Shown piece by piece: positions 14,663-22,266 of a DNA stretch of 25,247 nucleotides. Source of the stretch: JAITWN01 sp964388175 (lineage in GTDB: Bacteria; Pseudomonadota; Gammaproteobacteria; SZUA-140); the NCBI GenBank assembly GCA_964388175.1, contig CAYLYS010000037.1, forward strand, positions 1 to 25,247. The letters run 5' to 3'. The translations under genes were made by a program, and so were the position numbers. The notes under the pieces were generated by a model that saw only the letters and a program-made list of their open reading frames with translations, was not told where the DNA came from and made no database searches. Position 1 is the first letter of the stretch; each line of letters starts with the position of its first letter.

Positions 14663-15406
14663 ATGACGCCGAATCCAGCTCCAGGGCAGAGCGCCAGACA
14701 GGCCGATGCGCAGGAAACGCCCACGCAGGCCGAGGAACGCGTCTTCGATCAGGAACGTATCCGCACGCTCAATGAAAAATACCATGGGCTGACGCCGGAA
14801 CAGCGCATCGCCGAACTGTACCGTGATTTCGATCCGGCGCGGGTCATGCTGACCTCGTCCTTCGCGGCAACCTCGGCTTTTCTGCTCCACATCATTTCGC
14901 GCGCCGCGCCGCAGCAGCCGGTGTTCTTCATCGATACAGGCTACCACTTCCCGCAGACGCTCGAATACAAGGCGAAGCTGACCGAACTCTACGGACTGAA
15001 CGTCATCGACATCCGCGCCGAGGACTGGAAACACCAGTTCACCGTCGACGACGAGACCTGGCGCAAGGATCCGGATTTCTGCTGCTCGATCAACAAGGTC
15101 GAGCCGATCTATGCGCTCAAGCAGAATTTCGATATATGGACCTCGGGGCTGATGCGCTGGCAGACCGAACATCGCGCCACGCTCGACATCTTCGAGGCGC
15201 GCAACGGCATCATCAAGTTCTACCCGCTCATCGACATCAGCCGTGAGCAGCGTGACGCCTACATCAAGGAACATCGCCTGCCGTTCCATCCGCTGGTGGC
15301 GGTCGGCTATTCCTCCATCGGATGCACGCACTGCACCGCGCCCGGCTCCGACCGCAGCGGTCGCTGGAACAACAGCCCGAAAACCGAGTGCGGTCTGCAT
15401 CTCTGA
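14663..15406 (+). CDS. cysH: Assimilatory APS/PAPS reductase CysH
   Basis: The 247-residue product reduces adenylyl sulfate (or its 3'-phospho form) to sulfite with thioredoxin during sulfate assimilation. The nucleotide-binding segment is TSSFAATSAFLLHI, followed by FFIDTGYHFPQTLEY. It has a cysteine pair Cys140-Cys141 (DFCCSINKVEP) and a CxxC pair Cys221 and Cys224 (IGCTHCTAPG). These four cysteines bind a 4Fe-4S cluster in APS reductases and are missing from E. coli CysH, so APS is the likelier substrate. The catalytic Cys243 is in KTECGLH. Odd point: the usual GLRRxQS segment reads GLMRWQT. No other cys gene is nearby. The Shine-Dalgarno is weak (GAGAG). Confidence 0.94.
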   Translation: MTPNPAPGQSARQADAQETPTQAEERVFDQERIRTLNEKYHGLTPEQRIAELYRDFDPARVMLTSSFAATSAFLLHIISRAAPQQPVFFIDTGYHFPQTLEYKAKLTELYGLNVIDIRAEDWKHQFTVDDETWRKDPDFCCSINKVEPIYALKQNFDIWTSGLMRWQTEHRATLDIFEARNGIIKFYPLIDISREQRDAYIKEHRLPFHPLVAVGYSSIGCTHCTAPGSDRSGRWNNSPKTECGLHL

Positions 15407-15453
15407 TCCCCGTCGTGCGGTGCATGCCCGGTGCCCGGGGTGAACGATGCGGC

Positions 15454-15459
15454 TATAAT
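15454..15459 (+). promoter_or_regulatory. Putative -10 box of the kinase-phosphatase operon
   Basis: A perfect TATAAT lies 32 bases before the kinase ATG. The sequence 16-18 bases upstream (GTGCCC region) is not a good -35, so strength or activator need is unclear. The location argues against the TTG at 15459 as a start codon, because it would lie within the promoter. Confidence 0.5.
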
Positions 15460-15491
15460 TGAATCCGCACCGACCTCATGCCGGACAGGCC

Positions 15492-16229
15492 ATGCACAAG
15501 AACGCGGATAGCCTCATTCTGGACACCTTCGATCTGCAGCCCGGGCGTATCCTCGCCAACAAGTACGAAGTCATCAAGAAACTCGGTGCGGGCTGGGAAG
15601 GCGAAGTGTATCTCGTGCGCGAAAAGATCACCGGCATCGAGCGCGCGGCGAAATTCTTTTTCCCCCAGCGCAACCCCAACAACCGCACCATCGCCTTCTA
15701 TGCCACCAAGCTGCACAAGCTGCGCCACTCCCCCATCGTCATCCAGTACCACACACAGGAAACGGTGCGCTACCGCGGTGTACCGATCACCTTCCTGGTA
15801 TCCGAGTATGTCGAAGGCGAGCTGCTGAGTGAATTCCTCGCGCGCCATCCCGGCAAGCGCCTGACGCCCTTCCAGGGTCTGCATCTGCTGCACGCGCTCG
15901 CCTCCGGTATCGAAAACATTCATCATATGCGCGAATATCACGGCGATCTCCATACCGACAACATCGTCATCCGCCGCTTCGGCCTCGGCTATTACATCAA
16001 GCTCATCGATATGTTCCACTGGGGCGCCGCGCGCAAGGAAACCATCCATGACGATGTCTGCGATCTCATCCGCATCCTGTACGATGCGCTCGGCGGCCGT
16101 CGCCACTACGCCCGCCATCCGGTCGAGGTCAAGGCCATCTGCTGCGGACTCAAGCGCAGCCTGATCCTGAAGAAGTTCCGTTCGGCGGGTCAGCTGTGTG
16201 AATACCTGGAAACCATGCAATGGCGCTGA
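15492..16229 (+). CDS. Compact serine/threonine protein kinase
   Basis: The 245-residue protein is a bare eukaryotic-type kinase domain without membrane segment or extra domain. It has a glycine-rich loop LGAGWEGEVYLV (residues 31-42), a probable ATP lysine Lys54 (RAAKFF), a catalytic loop HGDLHTDNIVI (Asp152, Asn157) and a metal-binding Asp173. The usual DFG is replaced by LIDMFHWG. An acidic helix start HDDVCDLIRILYDALGG follows. Catalytic residues are complete, so activity is likely. The catalytic loop lacks the RD arginine, and no long activation segment is seen, which suggests no activation-loop control. ATG 15492 was preferred over an upstream TTG that lies in the -10 box. The end overlaps the PP2C gene by 10 bases, strongly implying that the two act together. 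Confidence 0.9.
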   Translation: MHKNADSLILDTFDLQPGRILANKYEVIKKLGAGWEGEVYLVREKITGIERAAKFFFPQRNPNNRTIAFYATKLHKLRHSPIVIQYHTQETVRYRGVPITFLVSEYVEGELLSEFLARHPGKRLTPFQGLHLLHALASGIENIHHMREYHGDLHTDNIVIRRFGLGYYIKLIDMFHWGAARKETIHDDVCDLIRILYDALGGRRHYARHPVEVKAICCGLKRSLILKKFRSAGQLCEYLETMQWR

Positions 16230-17116
16230 GACTCGGAACCCTTCTGACGCCCTCCGCCCCCGCCGATGTCCCTGTGAGCGGCCACGCGGGCAGCCACATC
16301 TACGTCGGCCACGATATGGAAGAAAGCGGTATCATCCATCACCTCGGCGATTACACGGCGGCGATCTACAGTTCGCGCGCACCGCACGGCGAAGCGCCCA
16401 ACGAAGACGCGGCAGCGGCTTTCAGGCTGAGCACGGGCGGCATTCTGTTGCTGGTCGCCGATGGCATGGGCGGCATGCCGCGCGGAGAGCAGGCATCGGC
16501 CCTGCTGGTGGATGCCATCCACAGTGCCATGACGGGAATGGATGCGGCCAGCGTGCGCGCGGGACTCATCGACGCCATCGACGTGGCCAGCGAAAAAATC
16601 AAGGCGCTCGGTGTCGGTGCCGGCTCCACGCTGGTCGCGGTCGAGCTCAACGATGGCATCCTGCGCAGCTGCCACGTCGGCGATTCCATGATCCTGGTCG
16701 TCGGTCAACGAGGCAGGATCAAGCTGCAGACCGTATCGCACTCACCGGTGGGTTATGCCGTCGAGGCCGGTCTGCTCAACGAGGACGACGCGCTGCATCA
16801 CGACGACCGTAATGTGGTATCGAACATGGTCGGTTTCGCCGACATGCGCATCGAGATCGGCCCCGCCGTAGCATTGGCGCCGCATGATACCGTGCTGCTG
16901 GCAAGCGACGGCCTGTTCGACAATCTCTATATCGAGGAAATCGTCGCCTGCATCCGCTGCGGCGATCTGAAAGAGGCCATGAACGAACTGTTGACCGCCT
17001 GCCGCCGGCGCATGAAGCGCCCCGGCAATGGACAGCCGTCCAAACCCGATGATCTGACCTTCATTCTGCTGCGACGGGATGGGCGACGCCGCGCAGGACG
17101 GAAAACCGGGAACTAG
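16220..17116 (+). CDS. PP2C-family Ser/Thr protein phosphatase
   Basis: The 298-residue protein has PP2C (PPM) motifs in order: PNEDAAAAF (61-69), LLVADGMGGMPRGEQAS with metal-binding Asp81 and Gly82, GAGSTLVAVEL (134-143), HVGDSMILV (152-160), LLASDGLFDN (226-235) and PDDLTFILL at the C-terminus (Asp277, Asp278). These are the metal and catalytic positions of manganese or magnesium-dependent phosphatases. No membrane segment is visible. The start overlaps the kinase end by 10 bases in another frame. Kinase plus PP2C pairs normally set the phosphorylation level of shared targets, and the kinase itself may be one target. No obvious substrate gene is in the operon, because a terminator and a new promoter follow. 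Confidence 0.93.
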   Translation: MALRLGTLLTPSAPADVPVSGHAGSHIYVGHDMEESGIIHHLGDYTAAIYSSRAPHGEAPNEDAAAAFRLSTGGILLLVADGMGGMPRGEQASALLVDAIHSAMTGMDAASVRAGLIDAIDVASEKIKALGVGAGSTLVAVELNDGILRSCHVGDSMILVVGQRGRIKLQTVSHSPVGYAVEAGLLNEDDALHHDDRNVVSNMVGFADMRIEIGPAVALAPHDTVLLASDGLFDNLYIEEIVACIRCGDLKEAMNELLTACRRRMKRPGNGQPSKPDDLTFILLRRDGRRRAGRKTGN

Positions 17117-17136
17117 GACCGGTTTCATGTTTTTTT
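17103..17136 (+). terminator. Intrinsic terminator of the kinase-phosphatase operon
   Basis: AAACCGG (17103-17109) pairs with CCGGTTT (17119-17125) around a 9-base loop that contains the PP2C stop codon TAG (17114-17116). Four bases later a run of seven T (17130-17136) follows. The stem is modest, but the T-run is convincing. Confidence 0.7.
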
Positions 17137-17151
17137 GCCCGGCCGCGCCGC

Positions 17152-17157
17152 TATAAT
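17152..17157 (+). promoter_or_regulatory. Putative -10 box of ccdA
   Basis: A perfect TATAAT sits 25 bases before the ccdA ATG and directly after the preceding terminator. The -35 region would fall on the terminator's T-run (TTTTTT at 17130-17135, 16-base spacing), a weak match sharing only the leading TT of TTGACA. Confidence 0.55.
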
Positions 17158-17181
17158 GGAGCGGACTCAAACGGAAGCGCC

Positions 17182-17910
17182 ATGGACCCCAATTCGATCA
17201 CTATCCCGCTGGCTTTTTTCGCTGGCGCCCTGTCATTCCTCTCGCCCTGTGTGCTGCCTCTGGTACCGGTTTACCTGAGCTATCTGTCCGGTAGCGCGGT
17301 ACACGACGGTGAAGCGGCACGCCGAGCCCAGGTATTCGCGCATGCGCTGCTGTTCGTGGCCGGGTTCACCCTGGTTTTCATCCTGCTGTTCGGTCTGCCG
17401 GCAACGCTGCTCGGTTCGGCACTGAACCAGTACAGCGACATCATCGCCCGTATCGGCGGTGTGCTCGTCATTCTGTTCGGGCTGCATACGCTCGGCATAT
17501 TCACCATTCCACAGCTCAATATGACCAAACGCATCGAGCTGCAGCATGGCGCGGCACCAGGTTATGCCCGCTCGGCCCTGATCGGCGTCGCTTTCGCCGC
17601 CGGCTGGACGCCGTGCATCGGTCCGTTGCTCGGCAGCGTCATCACCATGGCCTTCACCCAGCCGACGAGTGGCGTCTTCTTTACGTTCATCTATGCCATG
17701 GGCCTGGCGCTGCCCTTTCTGATCACGGCCCTGTTGCTGACGCGCGCCACCGATCTGCTGCGCCGCATCAACCGTCATGCGCTGATCGTGCAGCGTGTCA
17801 GCGGCATCTTCCTCATCCTCATCGGTCTGCTGCTGATCAGCGGCCAGTTTGCCGCCATGAACACCTTCTTCCTGCGTTTCACGCCGGACTGGCTGATCGA
17901 ACACCTCTGA
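17182..17910 (+). CDS. ccdA: CcdA/DsbD-type thiol-disulfide membrane transporter
   Basis: The 242-residue protein consists of about six membrane helices and matches the CcdA family, the membrane core of DsbD. It passes reducing equivalents from cytoplasmic thioredoxin across the inner membrane to periplasmic partners, classically for cytochrome c maturation. The two redox cysteines are in the diagnostic motifs FLSPCVLPLVPVYLSYLSG (Cys23) and GWTPCIGPLLGS (Cys145). There is no periplasmic or thioredoxin-like domain, so a separate partner is needed. A c-type cytochrome gene lies 9 kb away, which gives the organism a use for it. It has its own promoter candidate. Confidence 0.93.
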   Translation: MDPNSITIPLAFFAGALSFLSPCVLPLVPVYLSYLSGSAVHDGEAARRAQVFAHALLFVAGFTLVFILLFGLPATLLGSALNQYSDIIARIGGVLVILFGLHTLGIFTIPQLNMTKRIELQHGAAPGYARSALIGVAFAAGWTPCIGPLLGSVITMAFTQPTSGVFFTFIYAMGLALPFLITALLLTRATDLLRRINRHALIVQRVSGIFLILIGLLLISGQFAAMNTFFLRFTPDWLIEHL

Positions 17911-17946
17911 GGCGGCTCATCACCGCCCCACTCCCTCCTTGCAGAC

Positions 17947-18927
17947 TCACCGCGCAGAGGCCGTCACGCCGTTGCGCGGGCTGCCATTCAGAAACGCCTC
18001 GATGTTCAGCTTCAATTCGGCGATCACGCGCTGACGCGATTCATGGCTGGCCCAGGCGATGTGCGGCGTCACGATCAGCCGGGGAACATCCGCATCCAAC
18101 AGTGGGTTGCCCCGCCGCGGCGGTTCCTCGCTCAGGACGTCGATGCCTGCGCCGCCCAGCGCGCCGCTGCGCAAGGCCTGCGCCAGCGCGGCTTCGTCGA
18201 CGATGCCGCCGCGGGCGGTATTGATGAGCAGCGCATCCGGCTTCATCAGCGACAGTTCGCGACCGCCGATGAGTCCGCGCGTTTGATCGTTGAGCGGGCA
18301 ATGCAGACTCAGCACGTCGACCCGGCGCAGCAGATCGTCCAGCGCAACCCTGCCGGATGAAGGCGCCGTGCCGGGACGCGCGGCGACATCCACCTGCATG
18401 CCGAAACAGCGCGCGGCATCGGCAACCGCGCGCCCGAGTTCACCATAACCGACGATACCGAGACGGCGACCTGCCAGCTCAAAGATCGGGTAATCGAGGA
18501 TGGCGAAATGGCGCGCGTTCTGCCAGCGCCCGGAACGCACCGCGTCGTGATAATCGATGAGACGCGTGCTCAGCGCGAACATCAGAGCGAATACATGCTG
18601 CACCACCGATGCCGTGGCATAGGCCGGGACATTGCACACGGCGATACCACGACGCTGCGCGGCGGCGAGATCGATCTTGTCCGTGCCGGTCGCTGCAACG
18701 CAGATGAGACGAAGCGCCGGCGCGCTCGCCATCATGGCATCGTCTACAGGCACTTTATTGGTAACGATGACATGGGCGTCTTCCAGGCTGCGCATCGGTT
18801 CGATATCGAGGCTGGCGCGGCGAAAATCCCATACCGGCAAGGTCGCCGACAGCGGCGACAGATCGACATCGTCTCCCACTGTGTCGCTGTCCAGAAACAC
18901 CCCTTTTATCGCCCCATGCGCAACCAT
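17947..18927 (-). CDS. D-isomer-specific 2-hydroxyacid dehydrogenase
   Basis: The 326-residue product is an NAD(P)-dependent dehydrogenase of the D-2-hydroxyacid family (glycerate, hydroxypyruvate or lactate-type). The nucleotide-binding motif is LGIVGYGELGRAVAD (156-170). The catalytic triad is visible as Arg239 (INTARGG), Glu268 (LSEEPPRRGNPLL) and His289 (VTPHIAW). The phrase FAILDYPIFELAGR points towards the hydroxypyruvate/glycerate dehydrogenase subgroup, but substrate is uncertain. ATG 18927 has GGGGAGG 5 bases upstream; the longer frame to 18960 would need a TTG start and was rejected. It converges with ccdA and diverges from the Sel1-like gene. Confidence 0.93.
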   Translation of the reverse strand: MVAHGAIKGVFLDSDTVGDDVDLSPLSATLPVWDFRRASLDIEPMRSLEDAHVIVTNKVPVDDAMMASAPALRLICVAATGTDKIDLAAAQRRGIAVCNVPAYATASVVQHVFALMFALSTRLIDYHDAVRSGRWQNARHFAILDYPIFELAGRRLGIVGYGELGRAVADAARCFGMQVDVAARPGTAPSSGRVALDDLLRRVDVLSLHCPLNDQTRGLIGGRELSLMKPDALLINTARGGIVDEAALAQALRSGALGGAGIDVLSEEPPRRGNPLLDADVPRLIVTPHIAWASHESRQRVIAELKLNIEAFLNGSPRNGVTASAR

Positions 18928-19118
18928 GAATGCCTCCCCGTCGTCATTGAAAGTGATCAATATCCAAACGGCACCACCATGCCGTGCATCGAAAATCGGA
19001 ATAGCGCCACGGTTGCCTGGAAAACCGAAGCGCGACGCTCGTCACGGTCTTCCGGCCGCCGGCTTCATAACGTCCGGTAACGATTGCATGCGCTGTTCAT
19101 CGACTCAGGAGAGTTCTC
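18928..19118. other. Divergent spacer without clear signals
   Basis: These 191 bases separate the dehydrogenase gene and the Sel1-like gene and should contain promoters for both. Beyond the Shine-Dalgarno sequences of the two genes I see no convincing -35/-10 pair, operator or small ORF. Confidence 0.4.
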
Positions 19119-19544
19119 ATGAAAGCCTTCATCCGCAATGCCGACCGCTCCCGCACCGCTCACTTGCTGTCCTGCCTCATGCTGGCATCGCTGCCGGGCA
19201 TGGCGCCGGTTTCGGCCGCCTCTTCATCCTACACCGAAGGTTGTGAGGCGGCGATGGCACAGGACTATGAGACTGCCTACGAAAAATGGGAGCCCTTGCT
19301 CGCAGACAACGATGGTCGGGCGCAATTCCAGCTCGCGCTGATGTACCACGCCGGTCTGCACGTGGAACAGAATGAAAGCAAGGCCGTGCTGCTCTACCAC
19401 ATGGCGGCACGGAACGGCGTGCCCGAGGCGCGCGAGTTCCTCATCGCGGGTTATGAGAACGGCTGGTTCGGTTTGCCGAAGAATCAGCACCTGGCGTCGT
19501 TCTGGCAAGAGCAGCTGGGTCAATCCCCACGCCAATCCGGGTGA
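19119..19544 (+). CDS. Secreted Sel1-like repeat protein
   Basis: The 141-residue protein starts with a signal peptide (hydrophobic SCLMLASLPGMAPVSAA, probable cleavage after about residue 33). The rest consists of two to three Sel1/TPR-like helical repeats: AMAQDYETAYEKWEPLLADNDGRAQFQLALMYHAG, ESKAVLLYHMAARNGVPEAREFLIAGYENG, and a partial third. Sel1 repeats bind other proteins, so a periplasmic adaptor role is plausible. Short proteins of this kind are common and mostly uncharacterised. AGGAG about 8 bases before the ATG supports the start. The gene converges with the outer-membrane candidate across a strong hairpin. Confidence 0.85.
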   Translation: MKAFIRNADRSRTAHLLSCLMLASLPGMAPVSAASSSYTEGCEAAMAQDYETAYEKWEPLLADNDGRAQFQLALMYHAGLHVEQNESKAVLLYHMAARNGVPEAREFLIAGYENGWFGLPKNQHLASFWQEQLGQSPRQSG

Positions 19545-19616
19545 ACCTCAGGATGCGGGGAATACGGGTCGCCGCCGTGCCTAGGCGGTGACCCGGGAGC
19601 GCCAGGGAATGAGGTT
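19544..19616. terminator. Strong nested stem-loop between convergent genes
   Basis: The inner stem CGGGTCGCCGCC (19565-19576) pairs with GGCGGTGACCCG (19584-19595), 12 bp with one G-U pair and a 7-base loop. It is enclosed by a second perfect inverted repeat, AACCTCA (19544-19550) with TGAGGTT (19610-19616). It begins at the last base of the Sel1-like stop codon and ends 6 bases before the end of the opposing gene. There is no T-run, so bidirectional termination or 3'-end protection is inferred from position. Confidence 0.55.
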
Positions 19617-19621
19617 CGAAT

Positions 19622-20368
19622 TCAGAAGTGCTGCTGGAAAGTAACGGCGAAACCGTCCACCCCGCCCTGCCTGACTTCCACGCCGATCCAGCCGCCCGGC
19701 TGCACTTCGATCAGCATGCCGGCCAGCGCGCCCGCCTTGCGGTCGAGCTCGAATTCCACCTCGCCAGCACCCTCGCCGGTGCCACTCGTGCTCTGATCGG
19801 CGCGCAGGAAAAAATACTGTCCACCACCGTAGAGTGAAATCCAGTCGTTGAGCGCGATGTGCGCGGTGGCGGCCAGATCGGCCTGCAGCCAATCGATTTC
19901 GACGCGTTGGGCCGCGTCGCGATCCTTCATCCACTGGTATGACAGGCGCGCGGCAAGCCCGAAATGTATCGGCCCCAGCGCCGGCAGCGCGCTGTGCAGG
20001 CCGATGCCGATGTAATTGCCACGCAAACGCAGGCCCTCTCCCGACGTCTCCCCACGCCGGTTGGCGCGCAGCGCGCCGGCGTTCAGACTCATCGACAGAC
20101 CGTGATCGAAGCGCTCCGCATAGCTGATGCCGAGCCGTGACAGGCGCATATCGATATCCTCGTGCGCTCCCGCCGTACGAGGTTTCAGCGCGATTTCATC
20201 GCGGGCGAAGTGCAGATCGATCGCGGCATGGCCCGGCATCGGCTTCAGGAACAGATCTTCGGCGTGAGCCCCCGTTCCCCGGAGCAAAAACAGGAGCAGA
20301 AACGACAAGCCGGCCAGCAACCGAAGCATGCGGCTGACATGAGACAAAGGCGGATGTGAAACATTCAT
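19622..20368 (-). CDS. Putative small outer-membrane beta-barrel protein
   Basis: The 248-residue protein has a signal peptide (LLAGLSFLLLFLLRGTGAHAE, cleavage near residue 36). Its mature part alternates polar and hydrophobic residues in beta-strand fashion (MSLNAGALRANRR, YIGIGLHSALPALGPIHFGLAARLSYQWM, ISLYGGGQYFFLRAD, GMLIEVQPGGWIGVEVRQGG). The last residue is Phe (FAVTFQQHF), the usual C-terminal signature of outer-membrane barrels recognised by the Bam machinery. I do not recognise a named family; a YfaZ-like or general porin-like barrel of about eight strands is possible. The start is uncertain (ATG 20368 or 20329), and neither has a good Shine-Dalgarno. It follows the HDOD-GGDEF gene by 78 bases on the same strand. 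Confidence 0.7.
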   Translation of the reverse strand: MNVSHPPLSHVSRMLRLLAGLSFLLLFLLRGTGAHAEDLFLKPMPGHAAIDLHFARDEIALKPRTAGAHEDIDMRLSRLGISYAERFDHGLSMSLNAGALRANRRGETSGEGLRLRGNYIGIGLHSALPALGPIHFGLAARLSYQWMKDRDAAQRVEIDWLQADLAATAHIALNDWISLYGGGQYFFLRADQSTSGTGEGAGEVEFELDRKAGALAGMLIEVQPGGWIGVEVRQGGVDGFAVTFQQHF

Positions 20369-20446
20369 GGGGCGGACATCGCAGGAATCGGACGGCTCAT
20401 GATGCCGCCGTCATCGGCGCCGCACAAGCGTATCGAGCGATTCGCC

Positions 20447-21982
20447 CTAATCCTGATAGAAGACGCAGCGGTCGCGGCCCTGATGCTTGGCCGCGTACAG
20501 GGCGTCGTCGGCCGCTCTCAACACTTCGTCCATGGTTCTGAAGCGCAATTCCTCGCCATGCACGGCGACACCGATGGAAGCCGTCACCACCAGCTCGTTT
20601 TCCTCGCCGATATGATGGGTGTGGCCGCGAAATGCCTTGAGCAGACGTTCGCAGAGCATGCGCGCGCTGTCGGGGCCGGCCCCCGGCAGAACGATGACGA
20701 ACTCCTCGCCGCCGTAGCGCGACACGATATCGCCGGCGCGCACGCTGCTTTCCAGGATGTGAGCCACGTTTCTGAGCACACAGTCGCCGGCGAGATGGCC
20801 ATACTGGTCATTGATGAGCTTGAAACGGTCGAGATCGATGAAAATCACCGCATACGGCCAGCCGTGATCAGTGGCGCTCTCGATCTCGCGGGAGAGCGCT
20901 TCCTGCAGGCAGGCGCGGTTGAACAGTCCGGTCAGCACATCCCTACGGTTTTCTTCTTCCAGCTGGCGCGTGCGGTCCTCGAGCATGGAAGACCGCTGCA
21001 TCATTCTGATATGGCGCAGCACGGTCAACTCGCGCGCCTGCGTGACGATAGCGTCGATGGTACCCTCATCCCGGATATCCACATCGAACAGGTGGGCAAC
21101 CTCGCCGATCGCACCGCCGGCGCTCTCCAGCACCTGGGCAAAAGCCTCGCCGTCGAAACCGAGCAGGGTGTCGGCCTGTTTCATCGCTTTGCGCAGCAGC
21201 GCCTGGGCCCGAGGCTCGCACCACAGCGCGGCCATGTCCGCGGCAACGGAGACGACGGCCGCATCGCGCAGCGCTTCGGCTGGCCCGGTCGCGTTTTCCG
21301 GATCATGGCTGTAGCGGATCGCCGCCTGCAGCTCAACGGGAAAATTCCATTGTTTGAGCAACCATGCACCGAGCACGGCATGGTCCATGCCGATCTGTTC
21401 CTGCTCATGGTCACGGATGTGCTCCTGGCGTGACTGCCCTTCGGCCAGCGGCTGATAGAAACCGGGACGGGCCCGCGCCAGCGCCAGCATACCGATATCC
21501 TGCAGCAGGGAGGCGAGGAACAGGTCTTCCCTGTTGCTCAGGGACAGGCGTTCGCCGATGACCTGCGCGCAGGTGGCCGCAGCCACCGAGCGGCGCCAGA
21601 ACAGGGCATAGTCGAAACCGTCCGCATCCTGCTCGCGCAGCTTGGTGACGACGGAGAAGCTCAGGGCCAGCGTCAGCGTTCCTTCCAGTCCGAACAGCTT
21701 GATGGCCTGGCGCAGGTTTTCCGTCCGGCGCTGCCGTGCGTAGAGCGGAGAGTTGGCCATGCGCAGCAGTCGGGCGCTGAGTGCGGGATCGAGGGTGATG
21801 ACCTTGGCCACCTCGGCGAGCGAGGCATTGGGATCCTGGCCCAGTTCCAGGATGCGCATCACGATACCGACCGGACTGGGCAGATTGGCGCACTGAATCA
21901 ATCGTGTCAGCAAGCCCTGATCCAACTGCATGTTGGATTGATCCAATGGAGACAGCAATTCGGCACGCATAGGGTGGTCCAT
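20447..21982 (-). CDS. HDOD-GGDEF protein, probable diguanylate cyclase
   Basis: The 511-residue soluble protein begins with an HDOD domain (LPSPVGIVMRILELGQDPNASLAEVAKVITLDPALSARLLRMANSPLY, later LLQDIGMLALARA). A linker of about 100 residues with a coiled-coil-like MLEDRTRQLEEENRRDVLTGLFNR leads into a C-terminal GGDEF domain. The active site RYGGEEF is intact and is preceded by RAGD at the inhibitory-site position, so it should make c-di-GMP with product inhibition. HDOD domains are degenerate HD-type signalling modules. The frame extends to a TTG at 22006. I chose ATG 21982 because AGGA lies 6-9 bases upstream, although the next ATG (21970) is possible. Confidence 0.93.
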   Translation of the reverse strand: MDHPMRAELLSPLDQSNMQLDQGLLTRLIQCANLPSPVGIVMRILELGQDPNASLAEVAKVITLDPALSARLLRMANSPLYARQRRTENLRQAIKLFGLEGTLTLALSFSVVTKLREQDADGFDYALFWRRSVAAATCAQVIGERLSLSNREDLFLASLLQDIGMLALARARPGFYQPLAEGQSRQEHIRDHEQEQIGMDHAVLGAWLLKQWNFPVELQAAIRYSHDPENATGPAEALRDAAVVSVAADMAALWCEPRAQALLRKAMKQADTLLGFDGEAFAQVLESAGGAIGEVAHLFDVDIRDEGTIDAIVTQARELTVLRHIRMMQRSSMLEDRTRQLEEENRRDVLTGLFNRACLQEALSREIESATDHGWPYAVIFIDLDRFKLINDQYGHLAGDCVLRNVAHILESSVRAGDIVSRYGGEEFVIVLPGAGPDSARMLCERLLKAFRGHTHHIGEENELVVTASIGVAVHGEELRFRTMDEVLRAADDALYAAKHQGRDRCVFYQD

Positions 21983-22224
21983 GTCTTCCTGATTTCGCCC
22001 AATCAATTAAGCTAATAAATAAGTAGTAGACGATGCCTGCATGCTCGGTCCGTGCTCCATCGCCGACTTATTCTCATCGGACAAACCGTAGGATTTCTGA
22101 ACCACCAGCGTGAAAACAGTTGCAAGAATTTTGATCAAATCGAGGAAAAATAATAAATAATCAAATCATTACAAATAGATAAAGTCTAAACCAAAAGATG
22201 GGTTTCATCATAAAAACAGAGCGT
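21983..22224. promoter_or_regulatory. AT-rich divergent spacer, HDOD-GGDEF and small peptide genes
   Basis: The 242 bases contain an AT-rich stretch (about 22120-22200) that could serve as an UP-element or promoter region for either side. ATTTATTAGCTTAAT on the minus strand just upstream of the HDOD-GGDEF gene could hold its -10. A TTTGATCAAA palindrome lies near 22135. No complete consensus promoter for the minus strand was found. Confidence 0.35.
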
Positions 22225-22230
22225 TATAAT
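22225..22230 (+). promoter_or_regulatory. -10 box of the small membrane peptide gene
   Basis: A perfect TATAAT within GCGTTATAATCAGG, 37 bases before the peptide ATG, gives a predicted leader of about 30 bases containing AGGAGG. The -35 (GTTTCA at 22202-22207, 17-base spacing) is weak, but an A/T-rich tract lies above it. Confidence 0.55.
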
Positions 22231-22266
22231 CAGGCTGCGTACCCACATCAGGAGGGGCATCCCGTG

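Noticed and set aside
15459..15491. TTG start for the kinase at 15459
   Set aside because: It overlaps the TATAAT promoter element and adds residues without family similarity; ATG 15492 is better.
22130..22142. TTTGATCAAA palindrome as an FNR or CRP site
   Set aside because: The half-sites are contiguous without the 4-base centre of an FNR box, and the spot has no clear relation to a promoter.
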